From: an uncultured Treponema sp.
Lineage (GTDB): Bacteria; Spirochaetota; Spirochaetia; Treponematales; Treponemataceae
DNA: 11,356 nt
Assembly (NCBI GenBank): GCA_947176045.1
Contig: CAMWPF010000024.1
Location: 1 to 11,356, forward strand
Direction: 5' to 3'
Shown: in pieces, positions 1 through 6,209 of the stretch
Layout of the letters: each line of letters begins with the position of its first letter
How positions within the stretch are numbered: the first letter of the stretch is position 1
Translations under genes and position numbers: made by a program
Notes under the pieces: generated by a model
Database searches by the model: none
What the model saw: only the letters and a program-made list of their open reading frames with translations
What the model was told of the DNA's origin: nothing

Positions 1-743
1 AATAAATATTGATCTGTTCCATTTGTGTCATTTTCCTTTTTCAGAAGATCACAAATTTGAGTTGCGCTTGCCCTGAAATTCGCAGCCCGCACATTTCCAA
101 TCGCATACGAATACAGTGCCTGCGGCTCCCGCGGTGACAAAGACGACTTTTGCGCTTCAAAAACAAATTCCACAGGCTTTCTGGGAAGCCGGCGGTTGCC
201 TGCAATCCTTTCATACAAGTCATTTTTATCAATTATTTCAAATTCATTTGGCTTGGAAAATAAATCAAACAATGCTTTGTTTGCGCTTTTATCATCATAT
301 TTATTTCCATTAAAAATAAAATACAGGCGCGGATATATGATGCACCGGCTGGCAGTTATTTCTTCATATTCATCGAGACTTGGCAGAACGCCTTCTATAT
401 TCAGCTGTCTGGCACTGTTTCCTTCAGAAAAGACAGACCGATAATCAGATTGAAATTTGGAAAGTTCATTTTTCTTCAGCGTATTTATATTTTTACACTG
501 GAACACATGCTGGACATATGAAGCAGTATCTTCAAGCTGCTCAAAATAAATGCCGTCGAATCCGCCATCCCCGCCCTTTATCTGAATCGTATCATACACT
601 TCGTCAAACGGCTTGTCCAACAGGACAGCTATCGAAAAAATTTCAAAGGCAAGGTTCCTATTCTTTTGAACATCATCACTTTGATGATATTTCCTTGAAA
701 TCATATCAATATAGCTGTTGATAAAAATGTCTTTATTATCCAT
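1..743 (-). CDS. AIPR-like (abortive infection/phage resistance) protein, PD-(D/E)xK-type N-terminus; 3' end beyond window
   Basis: The minus strand is open without a stop from an ATG at 743 to the left edge: 247 complete codons, no end seen. The N-terminal part has a helix with Glu34 (LAFEIF), then GGDGGFDGIYF (residues 57-67, Asp63), and a strand ending VFQCK (residues 80-84, Gln82-x-Lys84). This E...D...QxK layout is what Mrr-like and AIPR (PF10592-type) proteins show around their nuclease-like core, and DGGxDGI followed by QxK is characteristic. Residues 208-230 (ALYSYAIGNVRAANF and after) could match the conserved stretch that precedes the AIPR domain proper. Codon use is AT-rich, unlike every other gene here, which suggests acquisition. 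It lies 54 nt downstream of the NusG-like gene on the same strand with no convincing terminator between, so co-transcription is plausible. A weak GGAT lies 8 nt before ATG. That it is a gene is near certain; the AIPR assignment is by motif only. Confidence 0.75.
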   Translation of the reverse strand, partial: MDNKDIFINSYIDMISRKYHQSDDVQKNRNLAFEIFSIAVLLDKPFDEVYDTIQIKGGDGGFDGIYFEQLEDTASYVQHVFQCKNINTLKKNELSKFQSDYRSVFSEGNSARQLNIEGVLPSLDEYEEITASRCIIYPRLYFIFNGNKYDDKSANKALFDLFSKPNEFEIIDKNDLYERIAGNRRLPRKPVEFVFEAQKSSLSPREPQALYSYAIGNVRAANFRASATQICDLLKKENDTNGTDQYL

Positions 744-755
744 AATTTTAAATCC

Positions 756-784
756 AGTATAGCTGAAAAAACAGAAGCAAACAA
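756..784 (-). promoter_or_regulatory. Candidate sigma70 promoter for the AIPR-like gene
   Basis: On the minus strand TTGTTT (784-779) and TATACT (761-756) are separated by exactly 17 nt. The ATG at 743 is 12 nt past the -10 hexamer, so the leader would be only about 6 nt and would exclude the weak GGAT. The interval is AT-rich, which raises the chance of a fortuitous match. Read-through from the NusG-like gene is the alternative. Confidence 0.45.
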
Positions 785-797
785 TATATATCTATTG

Positions 798-1322
798 CTA
801 CTCCTTCCCGTCCTCCGCCTCCGTTACATCCTCGTAGCACATATCGACCTTGGAGACGCAGCCCATCATGTCGAGGCGGACGGTTACACGGCGCTGGCGC
901 TTGTTCACGGCGATGACGTTTCCTTCAAGCCCTTTGAGCGGGCCGTCAATTACGACGATCCGCCGTCCCGGCTCGAATTTCAATCTGGAAAGCCCGAGGC
1001 TTTCGCCGCAGCGCAGGAAGTTCTCGAAGACTGAAAGGCTCTCCCCGGCGAGCGGGCGGATGTCGGTGTTGCTCATCAGAAAGCGGCAGAAGCCGCGAAG
1101 CGCCTTGAGGCGCGAGACGACTTCAGCCTCAAGGCGCGGAAGGCCGCAGAAGATGTAGCCGGGAAACATCGTCTGTTCAAAAAAAAGCCCCTTGTTCGTC
1201 CGCATCTTCTTCCTGAAGACATACGCCGAAAACTGCGGAAACCCGCCGCGAAGCTCCTCAAGCGCGCTCTGCTTGAAGCGCTCCTCCTCGCCCGTCCGGA
1301 CCATCATGCAGTAGTACTTCAT
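798..1322 (-). CDS. NusG-paralogue antiterminator (LoaP/UpxY-like)
   Basis: A 174-residue protein. It opens MKYYCMMVRTGEEERF, the first beta strand of a NusG N-terminal (NGN) domain, and contains FPGYIF at residues 53-58, the NusG core motif usually seen as FPGY(I/V). A KOW domain follows at about residues 117-151 (FEPGRRIVVIDGPLKGLEG). Cys5 and RTG early in the protein resemble LoaP-type specialised paralogues more than housekeeping NusG, which normally sits beside secE or rplK; neither is here. Such paralogues bind RNA polymerase and suppress termination across particular long operons, often adjacent ones. The open frame extends upstream, but ATG at 1322 is chosen because GGGAGGTG lies 4-5 nt before it and the NGN domain starts there. 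It begins 19 nt after the hydrophobic-protein gene and is probably in its operon. NusG-family membership is secure; LoaP-like specificity is inferred. Confidence 0.88.
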   Translation of the reverse strand: MKYYCMMVRTGEEERFKQSALEELRGGFPQFSAYVFRKKMRTNKGLFFEQTMFPGYIFCGLPRLEAEVVSRLKALRGFCRFLMSNTDIRPLAGESLSVFENFLRCGESLGLSRLKFEPGRRIVVIDGPLKGLEGNVIAVNKRQRRVTVRLDMMGCVSKVDMCYEDVTEAEDGKE

Positions 1323-1341
1323 GGCACCTCCCCGCGGAATT

Positions 1342-1911
1342 TCAAAAGAACCGGTGCGCCGCAAGGAACGCGGCGGCGGCAGAAGCGGCGAGCAGCGAAA
1401 GGACGAGCTTCCTGCACAGCCGGGACGGAGCGTCGCAGGGAAGGAGGCGGCGCCACGAAAAGCCGTCCGCCCGGAACAGGCAGGCGAACGCGGCCGCGCA
1501 GAACGCCGCAAGCACGGCCGCGAGCCGGAGCGCGAAGAGACGTTCCGCGCCGTCCGCCCCCGCCGCCAGCAGCGCCGCGAGGTAGAGCGCCGCGAACGCC
1601 AGCGCGCAGACCGAACACTGCCACAGCGCGGCGCGGTATTCGGCGCGCCCCGCAAAGAACGCCGCGAGCGCCGTCGCAAAGACTGCGCACAAGAATCCCG
1701 CCGCAAGCAGCAGCGCCGTCGCGACATAAAATACGCCCCAGGCGGCGCTCTCGCCGTCAATCAGGAACATGAACGACGACAGCACGGTCAGGACGACTTC
1801 CTGCACCGCCGCCATCATGCACAAAAAGCCGAAAATTCCCGCAATCCGCAGCGCCATCCGGCGCGCCGCGCCCATCCCCTCCGCCTTTGCGCCTCCTTCC
1901 GCTCCGTCCAT
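1342..1911 (-). CDS. Hypothetical small integral membrane protein
   Basis: I do not recognise the family. The 189-residue protein is strongly hydrophobic, with about five membrane segments: roughly residues 19-46, 57-83, 92-113, 120-142 and 163-185. It has a short charged N-terminus and no conserved motif I can name. Composition is extremely Ala-, Leu- and Arg-rich because the DNA is very GC-rich here. Start choice: GTG at 1923 overlaps the stop of the HAD gene (GTGA, classic translational coupling), but ATG at 1911 has GAGG about 6 nt upstream and is preferred; ATG at 1875, preceded by GGAGGGG, is also possible. It lies between the HAD gene and the NusG-like gene, tightly spaced on both sides, so it is part of that operon. 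A long frame on the opposite strand of this region is judged a shadow because it is Arg-rich and has no domain. Confidence 0.68.
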   Translation of the reverse strand: MDGAEGGAKAEGMGAARRMALRIAGIFGFLCMMAAVQEVVLTVLSSFMFLIDGESAAWGVFYVATALLLAAGFLCAVFATALAAFFAGRAEYRAALWQCSVCALAFAALYLAALLAAGADGAERLFALRLAAVLAAFCAAAFACLFRADGFSWRRLLPCDAPSRLCRKLVLSLLAASAAAAFLAAHRFF

Positions 1912-1919
1912 GCCGCGCC

Positions 1920-2585
1920 TCACAAAAATGACTTGATGCCGTCAAGCGACGGACAGAGATGCCACAGCAGCGCTTTGATTTCCGGCTCCGCCTGAATCTT
2001 GTCAGGCACCATGACGACCTTCAGCCCCGCCGCCGCCGCGCTTCGGACGCCGTTCGGACTGTCCTCGATGGCGGCGCACCGCGCCGGCTCCACGCCGAGG
2101 GACGCGCAGGCGCGCAGATAGATTTCAGGATCGGGCTTGGAATGCTCCACCATGTCGCCGCAGGTCAGCGTCTCGAAGCAGTCCAGAAGCCCCGCCGCCG
2201 AAAGCTGCCGCCGGACGACCGCCTCCCGCGTGGACGACGCGAGCGCAAGGCGGTGCCGCCCCCGCACGTAGCGGACCGCCTCGAGCGCGTGCGGCATGAG
2301 CGGGATTCCGTCCCGCGCCGCCGCCTCCCGGAACAGCTCGGACGTCCGCTCCAAAAATCCCGGCGCGTCGAACGAATCGCCATAAAAGCGCCGCAGGAGT
2401 AGGACCGTGTCCGCCTTGTTCATGCCGATGCAAGCGAACATCGCCGGACGGATGTCGGAAAGCCCCAGCTCCTCCGCCGCCTGAATCCAGACGCGGTTGC
2501 TGAGGGTCTCCGTGTCCAAGATGACGCCGTCCATATCAAAGATGACGGCCTCAACGCCGCCGCGCGGTCCTTCCGATTCTTCCAT
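1920..2585 (-). CDS. HAD-superfamily phosphatase (beta-phosphoglucomutase-like)
   Basis: A 221-residue cytoplasmic HAD hydrolase with all four motifs. Motif I is FDMDGVILDTE (residues 16-26, nucleophile Asp17 and acid/base Asp19). A helical cap of subfamily I type follows. Motif II is in LASSTRE, motif III is the Lys of HSKPDPEIY, and motif IV is IEDSPNGVRSAAAAG. The DxDGV(I/V)xDTE start and KPDPEIY/EDSxxGV are typical of the beta-phosphoglucomutase and sugar-phosphatase branch, so the substrate is likely a small phosphorylated sugar or related metabolite, which sequence alone cannot settle. The frame is open further upstream, but ATG at 2585 is chosen because the HAD fold begins 12 residues later and a sigma70 promoter ends just before it. 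It has no Shine-Dalgarno and is predicted leaderless. Its stop overlaps a possible GTG start of the next gene. Confidence 0.92.
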   Translation of the reverse strand: MEESEGPRGGVEAVIFDMDGVILDTETLSNRVWIQAAEELGLSDIRPAMFACIGMNKADTVLLLRRFYGDSFDAPGFLERTSELFREAAARDGIPLMPHALEAVRYVRGRHRLALASSTREAVVRRQLSAAGLLDCFETLTCGDMVEHSKPDPEIYLRACASLGVEPARCAAIEDSPNGVRSAAAAGLKVVMVPDKIQAEPEIKALLWHLCPSLDGIKSFL

Positions 2586-2591
2586 GCCCGC

Positions 2592-2620
2592 ATTATAGCG
2601 GGATTTTGCGCAAGAGTAAA
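2592..2620 (-). promoter_or_regulatory. Promoter of the HAD operon, leaderless geometry
   Basis: On the minus strand TTTACT (2620-2615), a 17-nt spacer and a perfect TATAAT (2597-2592) are followed after exactly 6 nt by the ATG at 2585. The expected transcription start is the A of the start codon. The TATAAT is enclosed by a 5-bp inverted repeat, CCCGC/GCGGG (2602-2598 and 2591-2587), which could be an operator or chance. Confidence 0.7.
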
Positions 2621-2657
2621 CAGAACGCCGTTCCAGCAACCTCCGCCGTCCTTCCGA

Positions 2658-2686
2658 TTGAGTCATATCGGCATTTTGTATATAAT
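2658..2686 (+). promoter_or_regulatory. Promoter of the MATE transporter gene
   Basis: TTGAGT (2658-2663), a 17-nt spacer and a perfect TATAAT (2681-2686) lie 51 nt upstream of the MATE start. They give a leader of about 45 nt that contains the AAGGA Shine-Dalgarno. The promoter is divergent from the HAD promoter, with the two -10 elements about 85 nt apart. Confidence 0.7.
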
Positions 2687-2737
2687 CGTCTGAACTGCCG
2701 CGCGCCGCATTCCGCGCCAACGGCACAAGGAAGCCGT

Positions 2738-4093
2738 ATGTCAAAAGGATTTCAAAAAGACTTGTCGCAGGGCAGCATCGTGAAGAACCTGACGCTGTTC
2801 GCCCTGCCGTTTCTGGTTTCAAACATCGTCCAGACATGCTACAACGTCGCCGACATGCTCATCGTCGGCAATTTCAGCGGAACAATCAGCATGTCGGGCG
2901 TGAATATCGGCGGACAAGTGACGCTCATCCTGACGAACTTCATCATGGGGCTGTGCACGGGCGGAACGGTCATGATCGCGCAGTATCTCGGCTCGAAGCG
3001 CCAGAAGGACATGGAGACGACAATCTCCACGCTGATGACGATGCTCCTGATCGGGGCGGCCGCCATCACCGCCCTTATGCTCGTCCTCAAAAATCCGCTG
3101 CTCCGCGCCATCCGCACGCCGTCCGAAGCGTTCTCCGAAGCCGACCGCTACCTCACCGTTACCGTTTCGGGAATCATATTCATCTTCCTGTACAACGCCT
3201 TGAGCGCGATCATGCGCGGCATGGGCGACAGCAAGCGCCCGCTGTACTTCGTCCTCATTTCATGCATCGCGAACGTCGCGCTCGACCTGCTCCTCGTCGC
3301 GCGCTTCAACATGGGCGCGGTGGGAGCGGCGGCGGCGACCGTCGCATCGCAGGCGCTGAGCGTCGTCCTCTGCATCGCCTACATGAAGCGGAACGGATTT
3401 CCGTTCGACTTCCGCCCCTCGTCGTTCCGCATCCACGAAACGTACTGCCTGCGCATCTGCAAGATCGGGCTTCCGGCGGCAATCCAGAACGGAGTCGTCA
3501 GCCTGTCGTTCCTGTTCATCACGATGCTGGTGAACAGCATGGGCGGAGTCGACGCGTCCGCCGCCGTCGGCGTGGTGAGCAAGGTCAACGGCTTCGCAAT
3601 CCTGCCGGCCGTCGCGCTGAGCAGCTCCATTTCGACGATGGCTGCGCAGTGCATCGGCGCGGGACTATGGAACCGGGCGAAAAAAACGTGCTGGATCGGA
3701 ATGGCGATGGCGATGGCGCTGAGCGCGGCAGTGTTCGCGCTGGTGCAGGCGTTTCCCGAACCGATCCTGCGCCTCTTCGACAGGACGAACCCGGAAATGA
3801 TCCGGCGCGGCGCGGAATACTTCAGCACGTTCAGCTTCGACTACCTGCTCGTTCCGATCTGCTTCTGTCTGAACGGACTGTTCATCGCATCGGGGCACAC
3901 GACGTTCTCGCTCGTCAACTCCGCGATGTCGTCGCTGCTCCTGCGCGTTCCGGCAAGCTACATTTTCGGAAGGCTGCTCTCGCTCGGCATCCGCGGCATC
4001 GGCATGGGCGCGCCGATTGCCACTGCCGGAAGCGTAATCGCCGTGCTGCTCTTCTACGCCTCCGGCAGATGGCGCGCGAACACAGTCGCATAA
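2738..4093 (+). CDS. MATE-family multidrug/metabolite efflux transporter
   Basis: A 451-residue polytopic inner-membrane protein, the normal length for MATE exporters, which use a Na+ or H+ gradient to expel cationic drugs or metabolites. The N-terminus (GSIVKNLTLFALPFLVSNIVQTCYN) is the typical first MATE segment. ADMLIVGNF follows, and the second half repeats the fold (KIGLPAAIQNGVVSLSFLF and after), giving about 12 membrane segments. IMRGMGDSKRP at the loop after TM6 is the usual MATE signature. Start: ATG at 2738 has AAGGA about 7 nt upstream. The frame is open further back, but those residues are not MATE-like. Subfamily looks like the DinF/NorM-related clade common in anaerobes; the substrate is unknown. 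No terminator is visible between its stop and the ilvB leader, so its transcript may run into the attenuator there. Confidence 0.93.
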   Translation: MSKGFQKDLSQGSIVKNLTLFALPFLVSNIVQTCYNVADMLIVGNFSGTISMSGVNIGGQVTLILTNFIMGLCTGGTVMIAQYLGSKRQKDMETTISTLMTMLLIGAAAITALMLVLKNPLLRAIRTPSEAFSEADRYLTVTVSGIIFIFLYNALSAIMRGMGDSKRPLYFVLISCIANVALDLLLVARFNMGAVGAAAATVASQALSVVLCIAYMKRNGFPFDFRPSSFRIHETYCLRICKIGLPAAIQNGVVSLSFLFITMLVNSMGGVDASAAVGVVSKVNGFAILPAVALSSSISTMAAQCIGAGLWNRAKKTCWIGMAMAMALSAAVFALVQAFPEPILRLFDRTNPEMIRRGAEYFSTFSFDYLLVPICFCLNGLFIASGHTTFSLVNSAMSSLLLRVPASYIFGRLLSLGIRGIGMGAPIATAGSVIAVLLFYASGRWRANTVA

Positions 4094-4108
4094 TCCTCCG
4101 CCGCACGG

Positions 4109-4138
4109 TTGACAAGCACCCCCGGAATATGGCATCAT
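4109..4138 (+). promoter_or_regulatory. Candidate promoter for the ilvB leader
   Basis: A perfect TTGACA (4109-4114) lies 18 nt before CATCAT (4133-4138), a 4/6 match to TATAAT that keeps its A2 and T6. The predicted start is near 4145, directly at the leader-peptide ATG (4146). The -35 is strong and the -10 imperfect. Confidence 0.55.
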
Positions 4139-4145
4139 GTGTTCC

Positions 4146-4214
4146 ATGAAGTTGAACGCAATCGTCACAGTCCTTGTCCTCGTCGTAACGGTCATAAAAA
4201 AGCCGGGGGCGTAG
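4146..4214 (+). CDS. ilvB leader peptide (Val/Leu/Ile-rich attenuation peptide)
   Basis: A 22-codon ORF between MATE and ilvB. Residues 6-17 read IVTVLVLVVTVI: ten of twelve are branched-chain and the other two are Thr, the isoleucine precursor. In total it has six Val, three Leu and two Ile. It then ends KKPGA and TAG. GTA (Val14) and ATA (Ile17) are A-ending codons in a GC-rich genome and may sharpen stalling. This is the pattern of enteric ilv leader peptides such as ivbL upstream of ilvBN. The peptide has no expected function of its own; ribosome progress along it would sense charged branched-chain tRNAs. An in-frame ATG at 4137 would add three residues. There is no good Shine-Dalgarno, and with the promoter at 4109 the message would start almost at the ATG. 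Confidence 0.82.
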   Translation: MKLNAIVTVLVLVVTVIKKPGA

Positions 4215-4278
4215 CGCATTGCACTGTATCTGAAAGATAGACAGAGAAAGGCCCTCCAAAAACGGAGGGCTTTTTTTT
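4203..4278 (+). promoter_or_regulatory. Branched-chain amino acid attenuator of ilvB
   Basis: Three RNA segments compete. Segment 2, GGGGGC (4205-4210), covers the last leader codons. Segment 3, GCCCTCC (4251-4257), is the terminator 5' arm. Segment 4, GGAGGGC (4264-4270), is its 3' arm. Segments 2 and 3 pair over 6 bp including one G-U, and a small hairpin between them (4224-4230 with 4236-4244) would bring them together. A ribosome stalled at the Val/Leu codons leaves segment 2 free, so 2:3 forms and ilvB is transcribed. A ribosome reaching TAG (4212-4214) covers segment 2, so 3:4 forms and terminates. The elements are seen; the mechanism is inferred. Confidence 0.7.
4247..4278 (+). terminator. 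Intrinsic terminator inside the ilvB leader
   Basis: A 7-bp GC-rich stem (4251-4257 with 4264-4270) and a 6-nt A-rich loop are followed by eight T residues (4271-4278). The stem can extend by A-T pairs from 4247-4249 into the T-tract. It sits 49 nt before the ilvB start, so it must be regulated or leaky for ilvB to be made from an upstream promoter. Confidence 0.93.
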
Positions 4279-4327
4279 ATAGACGGGCGGACGCATGATT
4301 TCATAAAACCAAGAGGCAGGAGCGACT

Positions 4328-6094
4328 ATGAAGAAAAACGGCGCACAAATCATCGTAGAACTGTTGGAACGGTACGGCATCGGCACCGTCGCAGGAATTC
4401 CCGGCGGTTCCATCCTTCCATTATATGACGAGCTTTCCCGCAGCTCCATCCGCCACATCCTCGTCCGGCAGGAGCAGGCGGGCGGATTCATCGCGCAGGG
4501 CATCGCCCGCACCACCGGCAGGCCCGCCGTCTGCCTGGCGACAAGCGGGCCGGGCGCCATGAACCTTCTGACTGCAATCGCCGACGCCCGCAGCGATTCT
4601 ATTCCCGTCATCGCAATTACCGGGCAGGTCAACACCTACCTCATCGGAACCGACGCATTCCAGGAGGCGGACACGTTCGGGCTGTCCTTTCCGATCACCA
4701 AGCACAGCATCATGGTCAAAGCTCCTGCGGAGCTGCTCACGGCGTTTCCCGAAGCCTTCGCCATCGCGGTCAACGGACGCCCCGGCCCCGTCCTCATCGA
4801 CGTGCCGCGCGACGTCCAGCTCGCCGAATGCGAATTCGACGCCTACCCCGACGTGTCTGACTTTTGCGGAACAGATGAATCGTGCGTGCGCTTCCACACC
4901 AAGCCGGAAGCAATGCCCGCCGTCCTTGAAGCTGCTGCGGCGCTCATCGCCGCAGCACGGCGCCCCGTCCTGTACCTCGGCGGCGGCTGCAATTCCCCGC
5001 AAGCCGCGCAGAGCGCCGCCGCGTTCCTGAAGCAGTGCCGGATGCCGGCCGTCTGCTCGCTCATGGGGCTGGGCTGCGTTCCTGCCGACAGCGGCGACTT
5101 TGCGGGCATGGTCGGAATGCACGGAAGCTATGCCGCGAACGCCGCCATGCACGGAAGCGACCTCGTGATTGCCGCCGGAGCGCGCTTCGACGACCGCGCC
5201 ACGGGAAGCGTTCCCTGCTTCTGCCCGGACGCGAAGATCATCCACATCGACATCGACGCGGCGGAAGTCAACAAGATCCTGCCGGCCGCCGTCTCCATCG
5301 TCGCGAAGGCGGAAGGCGTCCTGCCGGAGCTGGCGCGCATCCTTTCCGAACGGAAGGCGGAGCAGTGCGCCGCCACAGAAGGCGCGAAGCGGGAATGGGC
5401 GGACAGCGTCGCCGCAGAACGGAAGCAGACCGCCTCCGACAGCTGCGGAAGTCCGGCGGAAGGCGGAAAGCGCACGGATTTCGCCGGAAGCGCGAACCCG
5501 CGGACGTTCATCCGCTCCGTGCCGCAGCTGGCAGAGCGGGCGGGAACGCCGGAAGGAAGCATCATCGTCACGACGGACGTCGGACAGCACCAGATGTGGG
5601 CGGCGCAGTATTATCCCGTGAAGCGCCCGCGGACGTTCCTCACGTCAGGCTCGCTCGGCACGATGGGATTCGGACTGCCGGCGGCAATCGGCGCGGCGCT
5701 CGCAAACCCCGACAAGCGCGTCGTCTGCTTCAGCGGCGACGGCTCCATCATGATGAACATCCAGGAGCTGGCGACGCTCGCGGAATTGAACCTCGCCGTT
5801 ACGGTGATTGTCTTTGAGAATGGAACGCTGGGCATGGTCTACCAGCAGCAGAAGTACTTGTTCAACAAGACATACAGCGCGTGCGAATTCCAGGCGTCGC
5901 CGGACTTATTGAAGATTGCGGAAGGATTCGGAATTGAAGCCGCCGACGCGGACGCCGACCCCGGCTGGTACAAGCGGGCGTTCGACCCTGAACGCGGCAG
6001 GAAGCCGTTCTTCGTCCGCGTCCGGATCGACCCGGAAGAAGACGTCCTGCCGTTCGTTCCCGGCGGCAAGGCGAACATCGACTCCATCCGTTAG
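4328..6094 (+). CDS. ilvB: Acetolactate (acetohydroxyacid) synthase large subunit, AHAS I-like
   Basis: A 588-residue ThDP enzyme that condenses pyruvate with pyruvate or 2-oxobutyrate, the first shared step to Val, Leu and Ile. Domains in order are the N-terminal Pyr domain with AGIPGGSILPLYDE and catalytic Glu49 (RQEQAGG), the central FAD-binding domain (about 190-340), and the C-terminal PP domain. The PP domain holds GDGS (Asp471) and Asn498, the metal/diphosphate motif at the usual spacing. GQHQMWAAQYYPVKRPR and the tail (VRIDPEEDVLPFVPGG) resemble E. coli IlvB. At the herbicide/substrate-gate position it has Gln507 (LGMVYQQQ) rather than the common Trp (MVRQWQ); E. coli AHAS I also has Gln there. 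A Ser/Glu/Lys-rich linker (about 340-390) is longer than usual. AGGAG lies 5 nt before ATG. No ilvN follows; the next gene is convergent. It is controlled by the upstream attenuator. Confidence 0.95.
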   Translation: MKKNGAQIIVELLERYGIGTVAGIPGGSILPLYDELSRSSIRHILVRQEQAGGFIAQGIARTTGRPAVCLATSGPGAMNLLTAIADARSDSIPVIAITGQVNTYLIGTDAFQEADTFGLSFPITKHSIMVKAPAELLTAFPEAFAIAVNGRPGPVLIDVPRDVQLAECEFDAYPDVSDFCGTDESCVRFHTKPEAMPAVLEAAAALIAAARRPVLYLGGGCNSPQAAQSAAAFLKQCRMPAVCSLMGLGCVPADSGDFAGMVGMHGSYAANAAMHGSDLVIAAGARFDDRATGSVPCFCPDAKIIHIDIDAAEVNKILPAAVSIVAKAEGVLPELARILSERKAEQCAATEGAKREWADSVAAERKQTASDSCGSPAEGGKRTDFAGSANPRTFIRSVPQLAERAGTPEGSIIVTTDVGQHQMWAAQYYPVKRPRTFLTSGSLGTMGFGLPAAIGAALANPDKRVVCFSGDGSIMMNIQELATLAELNLAVTVIVFENGTLGMVYQQQKYLFNKTYSACEFQASPDLLKIAEGFGIEAADADADPGWYKRAFDPERGRKPFFVRVRIDPEEDVLPFVPGGKANIDSIR

Positions 6095-6117
6095 ACAGGC
6101 GGACAGCGGCCGGAAGG

Positions 6118-6144
6118 ACGGCGGCAGGCGGAGGCCTCCGCCGT
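6118..6144. terminator. GC-rich dyad between convergent ilvB and ABC exporter genes
   Basis: The 115-nt convergent gap holds ACGGCGG (6118-6124) complementary to CCGCCGT (6138-6144), and an overlapping perfect 16-bp palindrome centred at 6134/6135 (GGCGGAGG/CCTCCGCC). Either could fold on both strands and separate the two transcripts. No T-tract follows on either strand, so an intrinsic terminator is uncertain. The rest of the gap shows nothing else. Confidence 0.4.
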
Positions 6145-6209
6145 TCGGCATCGGGCGCGCGCGTTCCGCCGGACGGCGTCCCGAACCGCGCCATGCATAC
6201 GGCCGCCCG

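Noticed and set aside
116..721. Three short overlapping plus-strand frames in the left 720 bases.
   Set aside because: They are antisense to the continuous minus-strand AIPR-like frame, which carries recognisable motifs.
781..797. CAATA/TATTG dyad followed by a T-rich run after the NusG-like gene, a possible terminator.
   Set aside because: Only 5 AT pairs with no GC; too weak for an intrinsic terminator, and the T-run is interrupted.
1321..1995. A 224-codon plus-strand frame opposite the hydrophobic protein and the NusG-like start.
   Set aside because: Arg/Glu-rich low-complexity translation with no domain, antisense to a tightly packed operon.
2836..4149. A long open frame (437 codons) on the plus strand overlapping MATE in another frame.
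   Set aside because: Rich in Arg, His and Pro with no domain; it is the usual shadow of a GC-rich gene, while the overlapped frame is a clear MATE protein.
4119..4209. CCCCCGG (4119-4125) is perfectly complementary to CCGGGGG (4203-4209) and looks like a protector arm of the attenuator.
   Set aside because: The first arm lies between the -35 and -10 of the proposed promoter, so it would not be in a message starting near 4145. It would matter only in read-through RNA from the MATE gene.
4421..5590. A 389-codon frame antisense to ilvB.
   Set aside because: No domain and Arg/Gly/Val-rich composition; explained by the codon bias of ilvB.
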